Shown: piece by piece, positions 10,810 through 20,900 of the stretch
Layout: each line of letters starts with the position of its first letter
Numbering within the stretch: the stretch's first letter is position 1
NCBI RefSeq assembly: GCF_900142675.1
Contig: NZ_FRBS01000008.1
Location: forward strand, 1-64,000
Direction of reading: 5' to 3'
Origin: Shouchella rhizosphaerae
Lineage (GTDB): Bacteria; Bacillota; Bacilli; Bacillales; Bacillaceae_D
Length of the DNA stretch: 64,000 nucleotides
Notes under the pieces: model-generated
The model's database searches: none
What the model was told of the DNA's origin: nothing
What the model saw: only the letters and a program-made list of their open reading frames with translations
Position numbers and translations under genes: made by a program

Positions 10810-12798
10810 TTAATCGCGGTTCTCCTTTGTTTCCTCTGAAGACGGTGGTCGGTTTTCGCCTACGTTTGTCGTTTCTTCATAAGCGCCTTCCACTTCTTCT
10901 GCTGAATCTTTTGACTGGATGTTCACTTTCATGTCGCCGTTTTTCTTCGACGCATGATGGTTTTCAGGCAGCTTGCCTTCATTAATGAGGGATTGGATTT
11001 GTTCGGCATCAAGCGTTTCGAGTTCAAGCAAATTCTTGGCGATAAGGTCTAGACTATCCTTATTCGCAAGCAAGATTTGTTTACAACGCTCATAACTGTC
11101 TTTTATGATGCGTTGAACTTCCAAATCAATTTCATGAGCAATCGCATCTGAATAATTTTGGTCGTTTTGAATGTCTCTTCCTAGGAAAACTTGACCGCCA
11201 GAACTTTGCCCAAATTGCATAGGCCCCAATTTATCGCTCATGCCATATTCCGTTACCATTTTCCGCGCTATGCTTGTCGCTCGTTGGAAGTCATTATGAG
11301 CACCTGTGGAAACTTCACCAAATTGAATTTCTTCAGCGACACGCCCGCCAAGCAAGCCGACAATTTTATCAAGCAGCTCAGGCTTTGTCATAAAATAACG
11401 GTCTTCTTTCGGCAGCATCATCGCGTAACCGCCTGCCATTCCACGAGGGACAATCGTTACTTTGTGGACCATGTCGGCGCTTTCCAACTTGACGCCAACA
11501 ACGGTATGCCCAGCTTCATGCCACGCAACAATGTTCTTTTCTTTTTCGGAAATGACGCGGCTTTTTTTGGCAGGACCTGCAATGACACGGTCAATTGCCT
11601 CTTCAATATGTTCCATGCCAATTTCTTTTTTGTCGTTTCTCGCTGCCACAAGCGCTGCTTCATTCAGCAAATTCTCAAGGTCTGCCCCGGAAAAACCAGG
11701 CGTTCGAATCGCAATGAGATCAAGCTTTACTTCCTCGCGAAGCGGCTTGTTTCTCGCATGGACTTTGAGCACTTCTTCACGCCCTTTAACGTCAGGGGCG
11801 TTCACTTGAATTTGCCTGTCAAAACGACCTGGACGAAGGAGTGCGGGATCAAGGATATCAGCACGGTTTGTAGCAGCAATGATAATGATGCCTTCATTTG
11901 CACTAAAACCGTCCATTTCGACAAGCAATTGGTTCAACGTTTGCTCACGTTCATCATGGCCGCCGCCAAGTCCTGCGCCACGCTGGCGCCCAACTGCGTC
12001 AATTTCATCGATAAAAATAATACATGGGGAATTCTTTTTGGCGTTTTCAAATAAATCACGCACACGGGATGCCCCGACCCCAACAAACATTTCGACGAAA
12101 TCAGAACCACTAATTGAGAAAAACGGCACGCCTGCTTCACCGGCAACAGCCCGGGCAAGCAGCGTTTTCCCTGTACCTGGAGGACCGACAAGCAACACGC
12201 CTTTAGGAATCCGCGCCCCTATAGCGGCAAACTTGCGCGGGTCTTTTAAAAACTCAACGACCTCGACAAGCTCCTGCTTCTCTTCGTCAGCGCCGGCAAC
12301 GTCTTTAAACTTCGCCTTTTTCTTCTCATCGCTAACCATTTTTGCTTTGCTTTTGCCAAAGTTCATGACGCGGTTACCGCCACCGCCGCCACCGCCTTGG
12401 GCAGAACTCATGAGAAAAATGATGATCAAAAAGATTAGTAAAAACGGCGCGATCATAATGATGGTTGACAACCAGTTGCTTTGTTCTTCTTCTGGTTCAA
12501 CCGTCAATTCGACGCCTTCTATATTAGAGAGAAGGTCTGCTGTAATATCTGAATTCAGAATCGTTGTGGTGAAATTTTCGCCATCTTTTTGCCCGGCAAA
12601 CTGTCCTGTGACAACTAAAACAGAACGCTCAGGCTGAACGGTAATATTTTCCACTTCTCCTTGCTCGAGCTTCTCTAAGAACTCATCATAGCGAACTTGC
12701 TGGGTTTCTGTAGGATCATTTGAAAAGCTTTGGACCCCTGCAATAATAATCAGCATCAGTATCGTCAAGATGACTATCGTGCGTACTGTACGATTCAT
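10810..12798 (-). CDS. ftsH: ATP-dependent membrane zinc metalloprotease FtsH
   Basis: Membrane AAA+ protease for quality control and regulated proteolysis. It has an N-terminal membrane segment (about residues 7-25), an extracytoplasmic domain and a second membrane segment (about 110-130). The Walker A GPPGTGKT is near 205, Walker B IIFIDEID near 263, and the zinc site HEAGH near 427. The 662 residues are a little longer than in B. subtilis (637), with an acidic, polar tail. It follows hpt, as in related Bacilli. Confidence 0.98.
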   Translation of the reverse strand: MNRTVRTIVILTILMLIIIAGVQSFSNDPTETQQVRYDEFLEKLEQGEVENITVQPERSVLVVTGQFAGQKDGENFTTTILNSDITADLLSNIEGVELTVEPEEEQSNWLSTIIMIAPFLLIFLIIIFLMSSAQGGGGGGGNRVMNFGKSKAKMVSDEKKKAKFKDVAGADEEKQELVEVVEFLKDPRKFAAIGARIPKGVLLVGPPGTGKTLLARAVAGEAGVPFFSISGSDFVEMFVGVGASRVRDLFENAKKNSPCIIFIDEIDAVGRQRGAGLGGGHDEREQTLNQLLVEMDGFSANEGIIIIAATNRADILDPALLRPGRFDRQIQVNAPDVKGREEVLKVHARNKPLREEVKLDLIAIRTPGFSGADLENLLNEAALVAARNDKKEIGMEHIEEAIDRVIAGPAKKSRVISEKEKNIVAWHEAGHTVVGVKLESADMVHKVTIVPRGMAGGYAMMLPKEDRYFMTKPELLDKIVGLLGGRVAEEIQFGEVSTGAHNDFQRATSIARKMVTEYGMSDKLGPMQFGQSSGGQVFLGRDIQNDQNYSDAIAHEIDLEVQRIIKDSYERCKQILLANKDSLDLIAKNLLELETLDAEQIQSLINEGKLPENHHASKKNGDMKVNIQSKDSAEEVEGAYEETTNVGENRPPSSEETKENRD

Positions 12799-12867
12799 TC
12801 TGTACCTCCTCCCGCGTCCAACAAAACTGCACCTATCTTACCATAAGAAATCGTTCTATACCAATAA

Positions 12868-13407
12868 TTAGCCTTCATAAACTTCAGGTTTCAGTATTCC
12901 GACATAAGGCAAATTCCGGTAGCGTTCTGCAAAGTCTAGACCGTATCCTACTACAAATTCGTCCGGGACAACAAAACCTGTCATATCCGGCACCAAATCC
13001 ACTTTTCTGCCTTCAGGCTTATCGAGAAGCGTTACCACTTTTACAGACTTAGCCTTCCGGTATTTAAACAACTCGATTAAATAGCTTAGCGTTAAGCCGC
13101 TGTCAATGATGTCTTCGACAATTAAGACATCACGCCCTTCCACTTTCGTGTCAAGGTCTTTTACAATTTTCACTTCACCTGAGGAGACAGTGCTTTTTCC
13201 ATAGCTGGACACGTCCATAAAGTCAATTTCCAAATGAGTATCCACAGCTTTAATCAAATCAGCCATGAAAGGAAGGGCGCCTTTTAAAACACCGACAACT
13301 AGTGGAAAACGGCCTTCATACTCTTTTGTGATAGCCTGCCCCAATTCCTTGATTTTTTGCTGAATTTGTTCCTCAGTCAATAAAATTTCTTTCATGTCGT
13401 TCTTCAT
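12868..13407 (-). CDS. hpt: Hypoxanthine phosphoribosyltransferase
   Basis: Salvages hypoxanthine and guanine with PRPP. The PRPP-binding motif [14 protein letters not shown] is near residue 100, and the type I PRTase fold spans the whole 179 residues. AGGAGG lies 13 bases before the ATG, a little far, and a second in-frame ATG at 13395 is also possible. The gene follows tilS and precedes ftsH, an arrangement well known in Gram-positive bacteria, where TilS, HprT and FtsH are functionally linked. Confidence 0.96.
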   Translation of the reverse strand: MKNDMKEILLTEEQIQQKIKELGQAITKEYEGRFPLVVGVLKGALPFMADLIKAVDTHLEIDFMDVSSYGKSTVSSGEVKIVKDLDTKVEGRDVLIVEDIIDSGLTLSYLIELFKYRKAKSVKVVTLLDKPEGRKVDLVPDMTGFVVPDEFVVGYGLDFAERYRNLPYVGILKPEVYEG

Positions 13408-13449
13408 GTACGGTCATGTACCTCCTGTAAGTTGGTGCCTTTTTTTTCG

Positions 13450-14859
13450 TTATGGCCATTTATGTTGGGAAAAAGTAACATGGAGTAGCTCGCCTTGTAC
13501 ATTAGCGGAGCGGGTGAGAATGCGGGATGTTTGAAGTGAAGGCACCCAAAGAATCGAGTCATTTGCATCGACAAGCAGAGGCCAAGCATCTCTTTTGGCG
13601 CGATCTACTTTTCGATCGATAAACAAACGGTTCACTTTTTTGCTTCCGCTCATTCCGCTTGGGGACAGCTTATCTCCCGGCTTGCGATTTCGTATGTATA
13701 GCGGAAAAGCCACTTGGCTCACCTGAAATGAAACAGCATCCGTATGTTCCAATTCCAATAGTTCTTCTCGTGTATCCGCCCTGATTACTCCAAGGGGCGT
13801 GTCTACTTTACCTGGGATACTAAGCAGATGACAATAAGCTTTTGTTTCTATAAAAGGGGCTGTTGTGAACAAGCACGTCCCGTAGGAACGTTTCACTTGT
13901 ACCCTACCTGGCAAATCTAGTTGAGCGGAAGGGGCACTTGTTTGGAGAAACGCTTGGATCTGCTCAATTGCATCAGGAAAAACACGCATGTCATTTACTC
14001 CGTAAACATTTAAGTGAAGATAATTTAATATTAGATGAATCATTCTTCTTTGTAAAGGAAAGGGGGCAAGACAAAGCGCCTGAATTTCAAGTTCAATGCT
14101 TTTCTCGCTTTTTTTCGTTAAAATTTGATCCAAATGAGCTTTCGCCTGCTCCATTAAATAATGGTTGTCCTCCTCTTGCCAGCGGTCAAAACGGCCAATA
14201 TGTTTATGAATATGGGGGTTTTCCTCAACAAGATAAGGCGCCATGTTCATTCGAAACCGATTGCGCGTATACGCATCGGAAAAATTGCTCTGGTCGATTC
14301 GGTAAGGAATGTCCTTTTCGTTGCAGTAGGCGACGATGGAACGCTTCGTTTCTTCAAGTAGCGGCCGCGCCAACACACCATTTGCGAATGGCCTAGTAGC
14401 GGCAATGCCTAGCTTCGTCAACGGTGTCGTTCCGCGAGTTAGTTTCATAAAAGCCGTTTCCACTTCGTCGTCGCCATGGTGGGCAGTCAAAAGCACAGTA
14501 GCATGTACTCGCTCCATTTCCCCTTGGAAGACTTGGTAGCGGAGGGCACGGGCCGCTTGTTGCGTTCCAACATGGTGCTCGGCTTTAAAGGCAGCAACGT
14601 CAACGTCTTTCACATTGCACGGCACGCCGAGGCGAGCAGAGAAAGATTGAACTAGTTCGGCATCTTTATTTGACTCTTCGCCTCGAAGTCGGTGGTTAAC
14701 ATGGACGACAAATAGATTGAGCTTCCACTTTTCTCGCAAATTGGCCATAATGGCAAGCAGCGCCATTGAATCGGGGCCGCCTGAGACGGCAACAAGTACG
14801 TTTGTTTCCATTCCAAACAATCGATTGTTTTCTATAAACTGTTCCACGCGTGCTTCCAT
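13450..14859 (-). CDS. tilS: tRNA(Ile)-lysidine synthase
   Basis: Adds lysine to C34 of tRNA-Ile2 so that it reads AUA; essential. The ATP-binding PP-loop SGGPDS is near residue 25, followed by VVHVNHRLRG and RNRFR motifs and a C-terminal TilS domain. The open frame reaches a TTG at 14886, but AGGGGCG lies eight bases before the ATG at 14859, giving 469 residues, close to the usual length. The TTG-extended frame would overlap the kinase gene by four bases. Confidence 0.95.
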   Translation of the reverse strand: MEARVEQFIENNRLFGMETNVLVAVSGGPDSMALLAIMANLREKWKLNLFVVHVNHRLRGEESNKDAELVQSFSARLGVPCNVKDVDVAAFKAEHHVGTQQAARALRYQVFQGEMERVHATVLLTAHHGDDEVETAFMKLTRGTTPLTKLGIAATRPFANGVLARPLLEETKRSIVAYCNEKDIPYRIDQSNFSDAYTRNRFRMNMAPYLVEENPHIHKHIGRFDRWQEEDNHYLMEQAKAHLDQILTKKSEKSIELEIQALCLAPFPLQRRMIHLILNYLHLNVYGVNDMRVFPDAIEQIQAFLQTSAPSAQLDLPGRVQVKRSYGTCLFTTAPFIETKAYCHLLSIPGKVDTPLGVIRADTREELLELEHTDAVSFQVSQVAFPLYIRNRKPGDKLSPSGMSGSKKVNRLFIDRKVDRAKRDAWPLLVDANDSILWVPSLQTSRILTRSANVQGELLHVTFSQHKWP

Positions 14860-14882
14860 TCTATTCGCCCCTATAGCTCTCT

Positions 14883-15830
14883 TCAAAATGATTGTATCAA
14901 TAAGTATAGGACAAAAAGGATGAGAACAAAAGACATCACTAGGATTAAGTCGATCGGCGCCCCTTTCTGTTTTCTAACTTTATGTTGCTGTTTCCGTTTC
15001 ACTCGGCTACGCTCTTCGGTTTGCTTCACCGAGGCAAGAAAGTCGTTTTTCATTGCTTCTGCAGATCCATACCCTCCCATTAATGCTTTATAAACAATTT
15101 CCCGGTAAGGTTTTAAGAGTGGCGCTTGGTAAATAAGCTTTTTTAATTGGCTTGCCGTATTGCCCCGCTCTTTTTTTACTTGCCGCGGGTAGGCACAGTC
15201 GACGACCATCATTGCGGCCGCAAATAAGTCATAGGTCGGCTCCGCCTTTCGTGTTCCTTGTTCCCAGTAACCCCGGTCATAATACTCAGTATATTCCTTA
15301 ATCGCGCGGCCCACTCGTGTGGTTCCGCCTACATCTAACAGTCTGACTTCAGCTGAACGACGAGTAACAATCACATTTTCGGGCTTTAAATCGCCAAATA
15401 CCCAGCCTTGTTGATGGAGCGCGCTTAATGCACTCAACAATTGCAATGCCAATACAGGCAGCCACTCTGGCCCTTTGCCTCGGAGGAAGTCAACAAAATT
15501 TTCGCCTTCAATATACTCCATTGCGTAAAAAGGAAGGACACTATTGGTAGACAGGAAGTCGTCAACGTCAAATAAGCAAGGCCCAAGCGGCTTGCCTTGG
15601 ACCTTGCTGAACTGTTTCAGTACATTCGCTTCTGCTGTAATTGACATCGGTTCTGTGCCAATCTTTAACGCCACTGAACCCGTTTCTCCTTCTGCCAAGT
15701 AAACATAGCCAGTGACCCCTGCCCCAAGTTTTCGAATCAACTTATAAGGTTTACGGTTCCACTTGCCGCGAAATGCCAGTCCTGGGTAAAGTTCAAAATC
15801 CAAATCGCCCTTGGCGCTGTTCATTCTCAT
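14883..15830 (-). CDS. yabT: Membrane-anchored Ser/Thr protein kinase (YabT-like)
   Basis: Eukaryotic-type kinase; B. subtilis YabT acts during sporulation and is DNA-activated. Visible elements are the glycine loop GAGVTGYV, the VALK lysine and a catalytic loop WVFGDLKPEN in which the usual His of HRD is Phe. The DFG motif reads DVG. A lysine/arginine-rich segment (about residues 272-293) is followed by one C-terminal membrane helix of about 20 residues. The start at 15830 has AAAAGGAG 11 bases upstream; a TTG at 15866 is also in frame. It overlaps yabS. Confidence 0.9.
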   Translation of the reverse strand: MRMNSAKGDLDFELYPGLAFRGKWNRKPYKLIRKLGAGVTGYVYLAEGETGSVALKIGTEPMSITAEANVLKQFSKVQGKPLGPCLFDVDDFLSTNSVLPFYAMEYIEGENFVDFLRGKGPEWLPVLALQLLSALSALHQQGWVFGDLKPENVIVTRRSAEVRLLDVGGTTRVGRAIKEYTEYYDRGYWEQGTRKAEPTYDLFAAAMMVVDCAYPRQVKKERGNTASQLKKLIYQAPLLKPYREIVYKALMGGYGSAEAMKNDFLASVKQTEERSRVKRKQQHKVRKQKGAPIDLILVMSFVLILFVLYLLIQSF

Positions 15831-16530
15831 CGTCTTCCAATCTCCTTTTGCCCCGTCTTTCCTCAAACACTTGGAGTGCTGCTTGCAAAGCTGGGCCAGT
15901 CGGTGTCATTCCCGCCGTTGACAGTTTCGTAAAAGTCGCAGTGAGTGATTGGAGCTTTGGTGTCCAATCAAGCAACCTTTCAATCGGCTTTCTTTTCCCG
16001 GGAAATGAATACAGAGAAAATTTTGTATCCCCTGAACGGGAATTTAAACTAATGGACAAATCCAATAACGCTTCCTGCACCATCGGTAATTTATTTGTCA
16101 TGCTTGCACTCGTGTCGATTAACACAAGTACCTCCAAGAGCACTTTCTCCCCTAGATCATCCACTACTTCCATCACTTGCCCGCGTTTTTCCGGCGGCAA
16201 GTCTTCCATTTCATCATTCTGGCCTAATATTTGTTTAAGTTCTTGGTTAACGACACCGTGAAGTGTTTGCGTCATCGCTTTTCTTGTTACCATCTGAACT
16301 GTTTTGGCCAGTTGCCTGGCAAAAACAATTTCGCTAACCCCTCCACCAGCTAGAGCAATCGCTTCAACCTCTTGAAGTCCTTTTTCATTTTCGCGGTTTT
16401 CATCAGTAATGCCGATTACATTTACCGTAACGTCATACTCTTGGGCCAAGCGCGCAATCGCTACAGGATCTTCGCCGTAATTCGAATGCCCGTCGGTCAT
16501 GAGCAAAATTTGCCTTAATGTCCCATTCAT
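15793..16530 (-). CDS. yabS: VWA-domain protein (YabS-like)
   Basis: Von Willebrand factor type A domain protein conserved between spoIIE and the yabT kinase in Bacilli. Its exact role is not established. The first half has LLMTDGHSNYGEDP, and a second region carries a MIDAS-like LIDTSASM near residue 145 and GMTPTGPAL near 205. The ATG at 16530 has GGAGGGG six bases upstream and matches the B. subtilis start (a short lead then LRQILL). Longer in-frame starts up to 16572 are unlikely. Confidence 0.85.
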   Translation of the reverse strand: MNGTLRQILLMTDGHSNYGEDPVAIARLAQEYDVTVNVIGITDENRENEKGLQEVEAIALAGGGVSEIVFARQLAKTVQMVTRKAMTQTLHGVVNQELKQILGQNDEMEDLPPEKRGQVMEVVDDLGEKVLLEVLVLIDTSASMTNKLPMVQEALLDLSISLNSRSGDTKFSLYSFPGKRKPIERLLDWTPKLQSLTATFTKLSTAGMTPTGPALQAALQVFEERRGKRRLEDDENEQRQGRFGF

Positions 16531-16592
16531 TCGTTTCCCCTCCATCTGATTTCGTGTTACCATCATGGTCATATTGGAGGGAAAATATACGT

Positions 16593-19115
16593 TTATGTGC
16601 CTGTTGCCTGTTTATAGAACGGCGCGGATTTTTTGTTTTTAGTCGTCTTCGGATGGATCGGGATCGAAGACCATTTCGGCGTATTGTGTTTCAACTGAGT
16701 AACGACGATCGTCATATCGTCTTCAATGACAATTCCTTTTTCCGACCGAATGACTTTTTCTAATAGCACATCGGCCACTTCTTGTGGGTCATCGGTTTCA
16801 ATTTCCTTAATCATACGTTTCATCCACTGCTCCTTGTTCTCAACTTGCCTTTTCGCATCAAACACCCCATCGCTGCACATAATCAGCAAGTCACCTGGCT
16901 TAAGCTGCTCGCTAACAACGTCTACTTCAAATTCGTGGAAAATGCCCATTGGCAAATTGCCTGCTTCAATTTTTATGACGTGGTCTTTCCGCTTAATAAA
17001 GCTTGGCGTTGATCCAATTTTCAGGAACTTTGCTCCTGCATCTTGCATATCGATCATCGCCAAATCGAGTGTGGAGAACATTTCTTCCGTGTTGCGCAAT
17101 GACAAGATGGAATTGACTGATTTGATTGCCACTGTTTCTTCAATTCCTGATTGCAGCACTTTTTGCAGCAACTTCAACGTCTCACTGCTTTCCAAATGGG
17201 CTTTTTCACCGTTGCCCATGCCGTCGCTTATCGCAACCGCGAACTTTTCGCTATTTAATTTGATCATGGCATAATTGTCTCCAGACAGCCATTCGCCGCC
17301 TTTGGCGACTTTGGCAATGCCTGTTTCAACAGCAAAAGGCTTTGCTGACCCAAATGAAATATGGCTATATCCATTTGAATAAAAGCCTGGTTCTTCCCGC
17401 ATTAACACAATCGTTTCCTTAACTAAATCAGAAAGCATTGGCGCGATAATTTTTTCCGCCTCGCCATTTTCATGGCTGCATAACACACTCATTTCAATTT
17501 CAATGCTGCCACTCTCCATGCTGTAAATGTCTATATGCCCAACCTCAAGGCCAGCGTTCCTCAAAGCATCGACCATGTCTTCTTCTTGGATGACATGAGG
17601 TTGCTTTTCTTTTTGGATTTCTTTGGCGAAATCCCCCATTACCCGGGAAACGCCAAGCAATTGGTCGGCGACTAGCCGTTGGCTCTCTAACACTTGCCTC
17701 TTCAATTCCTTGTTTGCCCGATAATGGTTCACTTCCGCATTAAGGGCAGCCATGACTTGGTCAGGCTTACGGCAATGGCTGCGCCATTGCCTTTGTAATT
17801 TTGGATCGACAACCGTTCCATGCACCTCACTTTCCTGGACCATTTGCTTCATAGAATCATAAGTAGCATTAAAATTTTGCACCCAGCACTTTTCTTTCAA
17901 CATGCACGTTTGGCATGTTTTTTCTGTCACGCGGCTCAGGAGGACATCGACCTCATGGTCATGCTCTTCTTCCTCATTTTTAGAAGGTGTATGAAAGCTG
18001 TTCGATAGCGTTTGGAATAAAGACGAAAACCGTTCAACCTTTCCAGCTGTCGCGTCACGGACTTTCCGTAAATATTGCTGCTGTTCCTGGGAATGCTCAA
18101 CTGTCCCAGGAATATAGCGTGCTACCTTCGTCAGCCAGCTCTTCGGCGTCAGCAAAAATAGCGTGATCGCAATGGCAGATTCTGACACACTTGCCCCAAG
18201 CCCGCCCCCTTGACCATACATGCCAATTAAGAGCGTTCCTACAAGTAAGCCAAGTGACACGCCGATCCGTTTCCCTTCCTTTAACAACCCTCCTAACAAG
18301 CCTGCAAAGGCAAGCAGGCTCATCTGATAAAGACTTGCTAAACTCGCCAAGCTTAAAATCAAGCCTGTCACCACTCCGACGGTCGAGCCTATTGCAGCCC
18401 CGCCAACAAAAGCAAACACTAAAACGAGATAACTGGCAAAGCTATGCTGAAGCACAGCCTCATTTATCGTCCAACCGACTGTTCCTGTCATTACAGAGGC
18501 AAGCAAGATAATTAAACAAATAATTTCTTCATTCCGAAGTGCTTGTCCACCTCTTTTTCCTGTCACAAGCGGTATGCTTTGGATAAAGATCATTGTCAGG
18601 ATAAAGCTTAGCGCCGCTTCGACTGTAGCCATCATCATCGCATATTGGCTTAATCCACCTTCTGTTAGAAATACGAGTGACAGCCTTGTAGCGATGCTAG
18701 CTGAAAACACGAGATAAGGGAGCGATTTAGCAGGGTGTTTCATGAACATTTTCATACATTTGTACAGGATAAGAAAGAACCCGATCCCTGCAATCGCAAA
18801 AATAAACTGACCATGAAAACTAAACACGGCACCTGCTAATAACGAAGCTGCAGCAATGAGTGATTGAGAGCGCCTTAACAAAAACACAGCCGCCAAGAAT
18901 GGCAAGATAAATGGCGTCAACTCTGATAAAATCATAGCCCTTCCTAGCAGAAAACCAAGAATGGCAATGAATATGCCCCAATCATAAAGCACCGTTTTGG
19001 CTCCGCTTTTAAGGGCTTGTCCACTGCTTGCACATTTGGTCCATATGCCGTTTAGCTTTTCGGCTACTTTCGCTGTACCCATTTCTTCTGACGTCTTTAT
19101 CACTTTACTGATCAT
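16593..19115 (-). CDS. spoIIE: Stage II sporulation protein E, PP2C phosphatase
   Basis: Dephosphorylates SpoIIAA to release SigF in the forespore and helps place the asymmetric septum. About ten membrane helices occupy residues 45-330. A central regulatory region follows, with two CxxC pairs (CQTC, CMLKEKC). The C-terminal PP2C domain has metal-binding aspartates in SDGMGNGEKA and MCSDGVFDA. The frame is open to a GTG at 19127. The ATG at 19115 is preferred. At about 840 residues it matches the family. A Spo0A-type promoter lies immediately upstream. Confidence 0.96.
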   Translation of the reverse strand: MISKVIKTSEEMGTAKVAEKLNGIWTKCASSGQALKSGAKTVLYDWGIFIAILGFLLGRAMILSELTPFILPFLAAVFLLRRSQSLIAAASLLAGAVFSFHGQFIFAIAGIGFFLILYKCMKMFMKHPAKSLPYLVFSASIATRLSLVFLTEGGLSQYAMMMATVEAALSFILTMIFIQSIPLVTGKRGGQALRNEEIICLIILLASVMTGTVGWTINEAVLQHSFASYLVLVFAFVGGAAIGSTVGVVTGLILSLASLASLYQMSLLAFAGLLGGLLKEGKRIGVSLGLLVGTLLIGMYGQGGGLGASVSESAIAITLFLLTPKSWLTKVARYIPGTVEHSQEQQQYLRKVRDATAGKVERFSSLFQTLSNSFHTPSKNEEEEHDHEVDVLLSRVTEKTCQTCMLKEKCWVQNFNATYDSMKQMVQESEVHGTVVDPKLQRQWRSHCRKPDQVMAALNAEVNHYRANKELKRQVLESQRLVADQLLGVSRVMGDFAKEIQKEKQPHVIQEEDMVDALRNAGLEVGHIDIYSMESGSIEIEMSVLCSHENGEAEKIIAPMLSDLVKETIVLMREEPGFYSNGYSHISFGSAKPFAVETGIAKVAKGGEWLSGDNYAMIKLNSEKFAVAISDGMGNGEKAHLESSETLKLLQKVLQSGIEETVAIKSVNSILSLRNTEEMFSTLDLAMIDMQDAGAKFLKIGSTPSFIKRKDHVIKIEAGNLPMGIFHEFEVDVVSEQLKPGDLLIMCSDGVFDAKRQVENKEQWMKRMIKEIETDDPQEVADVLLEKVIRSEKGIVIEDDMTIVVTQLKHNTPKWSSIPIHPKTTKNKKSAPFYKQATGT

Positions 19116-19147
19116 TCTCGCCACCACCCTATTAATATCGTACGTTC

Positions 19148-19213
19148 ACTATAGCAAGCAAAGCTGGAGCAATTTGTCAGAATTAAGGACCAATATCAAA
19201 AATTATTTCGACG
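19148..19213 (-). promoter_or_regulatory. Spo0A-dependent spoIIE promoter with 21-bp spacer
   Basis: On the minus strand CTGACA (19180-19175) and TATAGT (19153-19148) are separated by 21 bases instead of 17. B. subtilis spoIIE has the same unusual spacing, because Spo0A~P activates SigA polymerase there. A one-mismatch Spo0A box, CGTCGAA, lies at 19213-19207, about 27 bases upstream of the -35. The rest of 19214-19370 shows nothing else I can name. Confidence 0.75.
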
Positions 19214-19380
19214 TACTTCGGGCGAATCAGTGTGGATGATTCACAAAAATCGAATAATAGGGGTTTGGTGTTAGCGTATCTTTGGATAGATGCTCAATGG
19301 TTGGCTAGAAATGACGGACGAATTTAGGCATGGGGAACAATCTTTTTTCTCAGTCTGTTGCTTTTGCCGCCAACATCAAA

Positions 19381-19402
19381 AGCCGCACCTAACGATGCGG
19401 CT
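19381..19402 (-). terminator. Terminator of the citrate transporter gene
   Basis: A 7-bp GC-rich stem (19381-19387 with 19396-19402) is followed on the minus strand by TTTTGATG. It lies 41 bases after the transporter stop and shields spoIIE from read-through. Confidence 0.75.
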
Positions 19403-19442
19403 TCAAATGGTAGACAAACGCATTTTTTTCTGAGTGAAGCTT

Positions 19443-20765
19443 TTATGCAAATGTAATAATGCCGAGGATGTAAGCGATCACAAGCATGACGATGCTAAAT
19501 CCCCACATGATAAAAAAGGAATAGCGGATATGTTTGCCCATTTCAAGGCCTGCGAGTTGCAATGCCAGCCATACAGCCGGGGCAAGAGGACTAACAAATG
19601 TACCAATGATGTTTCCGATTACGAGCGCATATGCGGCTGAAGTAGAAGAAACTCCGACTTCGGTTACAATCTGTTCAACGAGTGGCAACAATGCAAAATA
19701 ATAGGCATCTGTGCTTAAAATTAAGTCAAATGGGACGCCAAAAAAGCCGATAATAACATGAATATAAGGGACAACAGCGTGTGGAAGCACGCCGACTATA
19801 TCGACTGCTAGTGCCTGGAGCATTCCCGACTCGTTTAAAATTCCTAAAAAACAGCCTGCGGCAATGATGATCGTTGCCATCATTAACGCATTTGGTGCGT
19901 GCTTTTTAATGGCTTCCATTTGGTCGTCTACGTTCCGTAAATTAAACGGCAGCGCCAGTGCCACGCCAAGCATAAATACGAGCGGGGCCGGCAAGACGTC
20001 GACCGCCAATACAATAATGACAGCAGCCATTAGGAGCGCATTGACGGTCATTTGCAGAGCGCCTGCTTTCTTTTGGCTTTCTGTTTCTTTCGAGTCATTT
20101 GCCGAGTATGCTGTAGCTGCTGCTTCATTCCATACGGAGCGATTGGCAATTCTTTTCTTTTCTCTAATAGCAAGCAACACCGCTAGACCGATCAGCAACG
20201 CGATGCCAATAAGCTGCAAAGGAATAAGCGGCAACCAAAGTTCTCCGGCGCTCATATTAAGTACGGTACCAACACGCGCTACCGGTCCTGCCCACGGCAC
20301 CATATTCATGATGCTTGCCCCTAGACCGACTAAAAGCAAGAGCAAATACGGGCTCATTTGCAAACGCTTGTAAGTAGGCAACAGCGCCGGGATGGTCAGC
20401 AAGAACGTTGTCGCGCCTGAGCCATCGAGATGTGCGACGCAGGCAACGATCACTGTTGCTACTGCTACGCCAATGACATTTCCTTTTGAGAGGGCAAGCA
20501 CTTTATTGATAACGGGATCAAACAAGCCTGCATCTTGCATAATGCCAAAAAAGAGTATTGCAAAAATAAACATGACGGCGACAGAAATCACATCATTGAC
20601 ACCTACACTGAAGAAACTACCAATGTCATTTAAATCGAAGCCTGCAACGGCCGCGGCTATAATGGGAATAAGCGTAAAAGCAACGATTGGCGACACTTTT
20701 TTGCTGATAAGCAATGCGACGACTGCCACAATCGCAATCAGTCCAATAAAACTAAGACTAAACAT
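19443..20765 (-). CDS. CitMHS-family citrate/divalent-metal transporter
   Basis: Secondary transporter related to B. subtilis CitM/CitH, which import citrate complexed with Mg or Ca ions. The 440 residues are almost all hydrophobic, with about twelve membrane helices and one polar loop near residues 205-235. Conserved segments include VAHLDGSGATTF, MVPWAGPVARVG and a late STDAYYFALLP. AAGGAG precedes the ATG. The gene has its own terminator and an upstream cre site. It is absent from this position in B. subtilis, where the tRNA directly precedes spoIIE. Substrate is inferred from family only. Confidence 0.88.
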   Translation of the reverse strand: MFSLSFIGLIAIVAVVALLISKKVSPIVAFTLIPIIAAAVAGFDLNDIGSFFSVGVNDVISVAVMFIFAILFFGIMQDAGLFDPVINKVLALSKGNVIGVAVATVIVACVAHLDGSGATTFLLTIPALLPTYKRLQMSPYLLLLLVGLGASIMNMVPWAGPVARVGTVLNMSAGELWLPLIPLQLIGIALLIGLAVLLAIREKKRIANRSVWNEAAATAYSANDSKETESQKKAGALQMTVNALLMAAVIIVLAVDVLPAPLVFMLGVALALPFNLRNVDDQMEAIKKHAPNALMMATIIIAAGCFLGILNESGMLQALAVDIVGVLPHAVVPYIHVIIGFFGVPFDLILSTDAYYFALLPLVEQIVTEVGVSSTSAAYALVIGNIIGTFVSPLAPAVWLALQLAGLEMGKHIRYSFFIMWGFSIVMLVIAYILGIITFA

Positions 20766-20825
20766 ACTGGTCTCCTTCCAAGCCTTATACTGAGATTTCT
20801 CTTATCTTAACGAAACAGGCGCCTC

Positions 20826-20840
20826 TTGTAACCGTTTCCA
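20826..20840. promoter_or_regulatory. cre site (CcpA operator) before the citrate transporter
   Basis: TTGTAACCGTTTCCA matches the Bacillus cre consensus WTGNAANCGNWNNCW at every defined position. It lies 61-75 bases upstream of the transporter start, consistent with catabolite repression by CcpA, as known for citM in B. subtilis. Confidence 0.75.
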
Positions 20841-20900
20841 ATTTAATGGGCATTCTATTCATTTTTTTTATTTTGTCCATTTTGTTTATGAGACACAAAA

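Noticed and set aside
11191-12637. Long open frames antisense to ftsH (287 and 252 codons)
   Set aside because: They mirror the codon pattern of ftsH, have no ribosome sites, and their translations look like no protein family.
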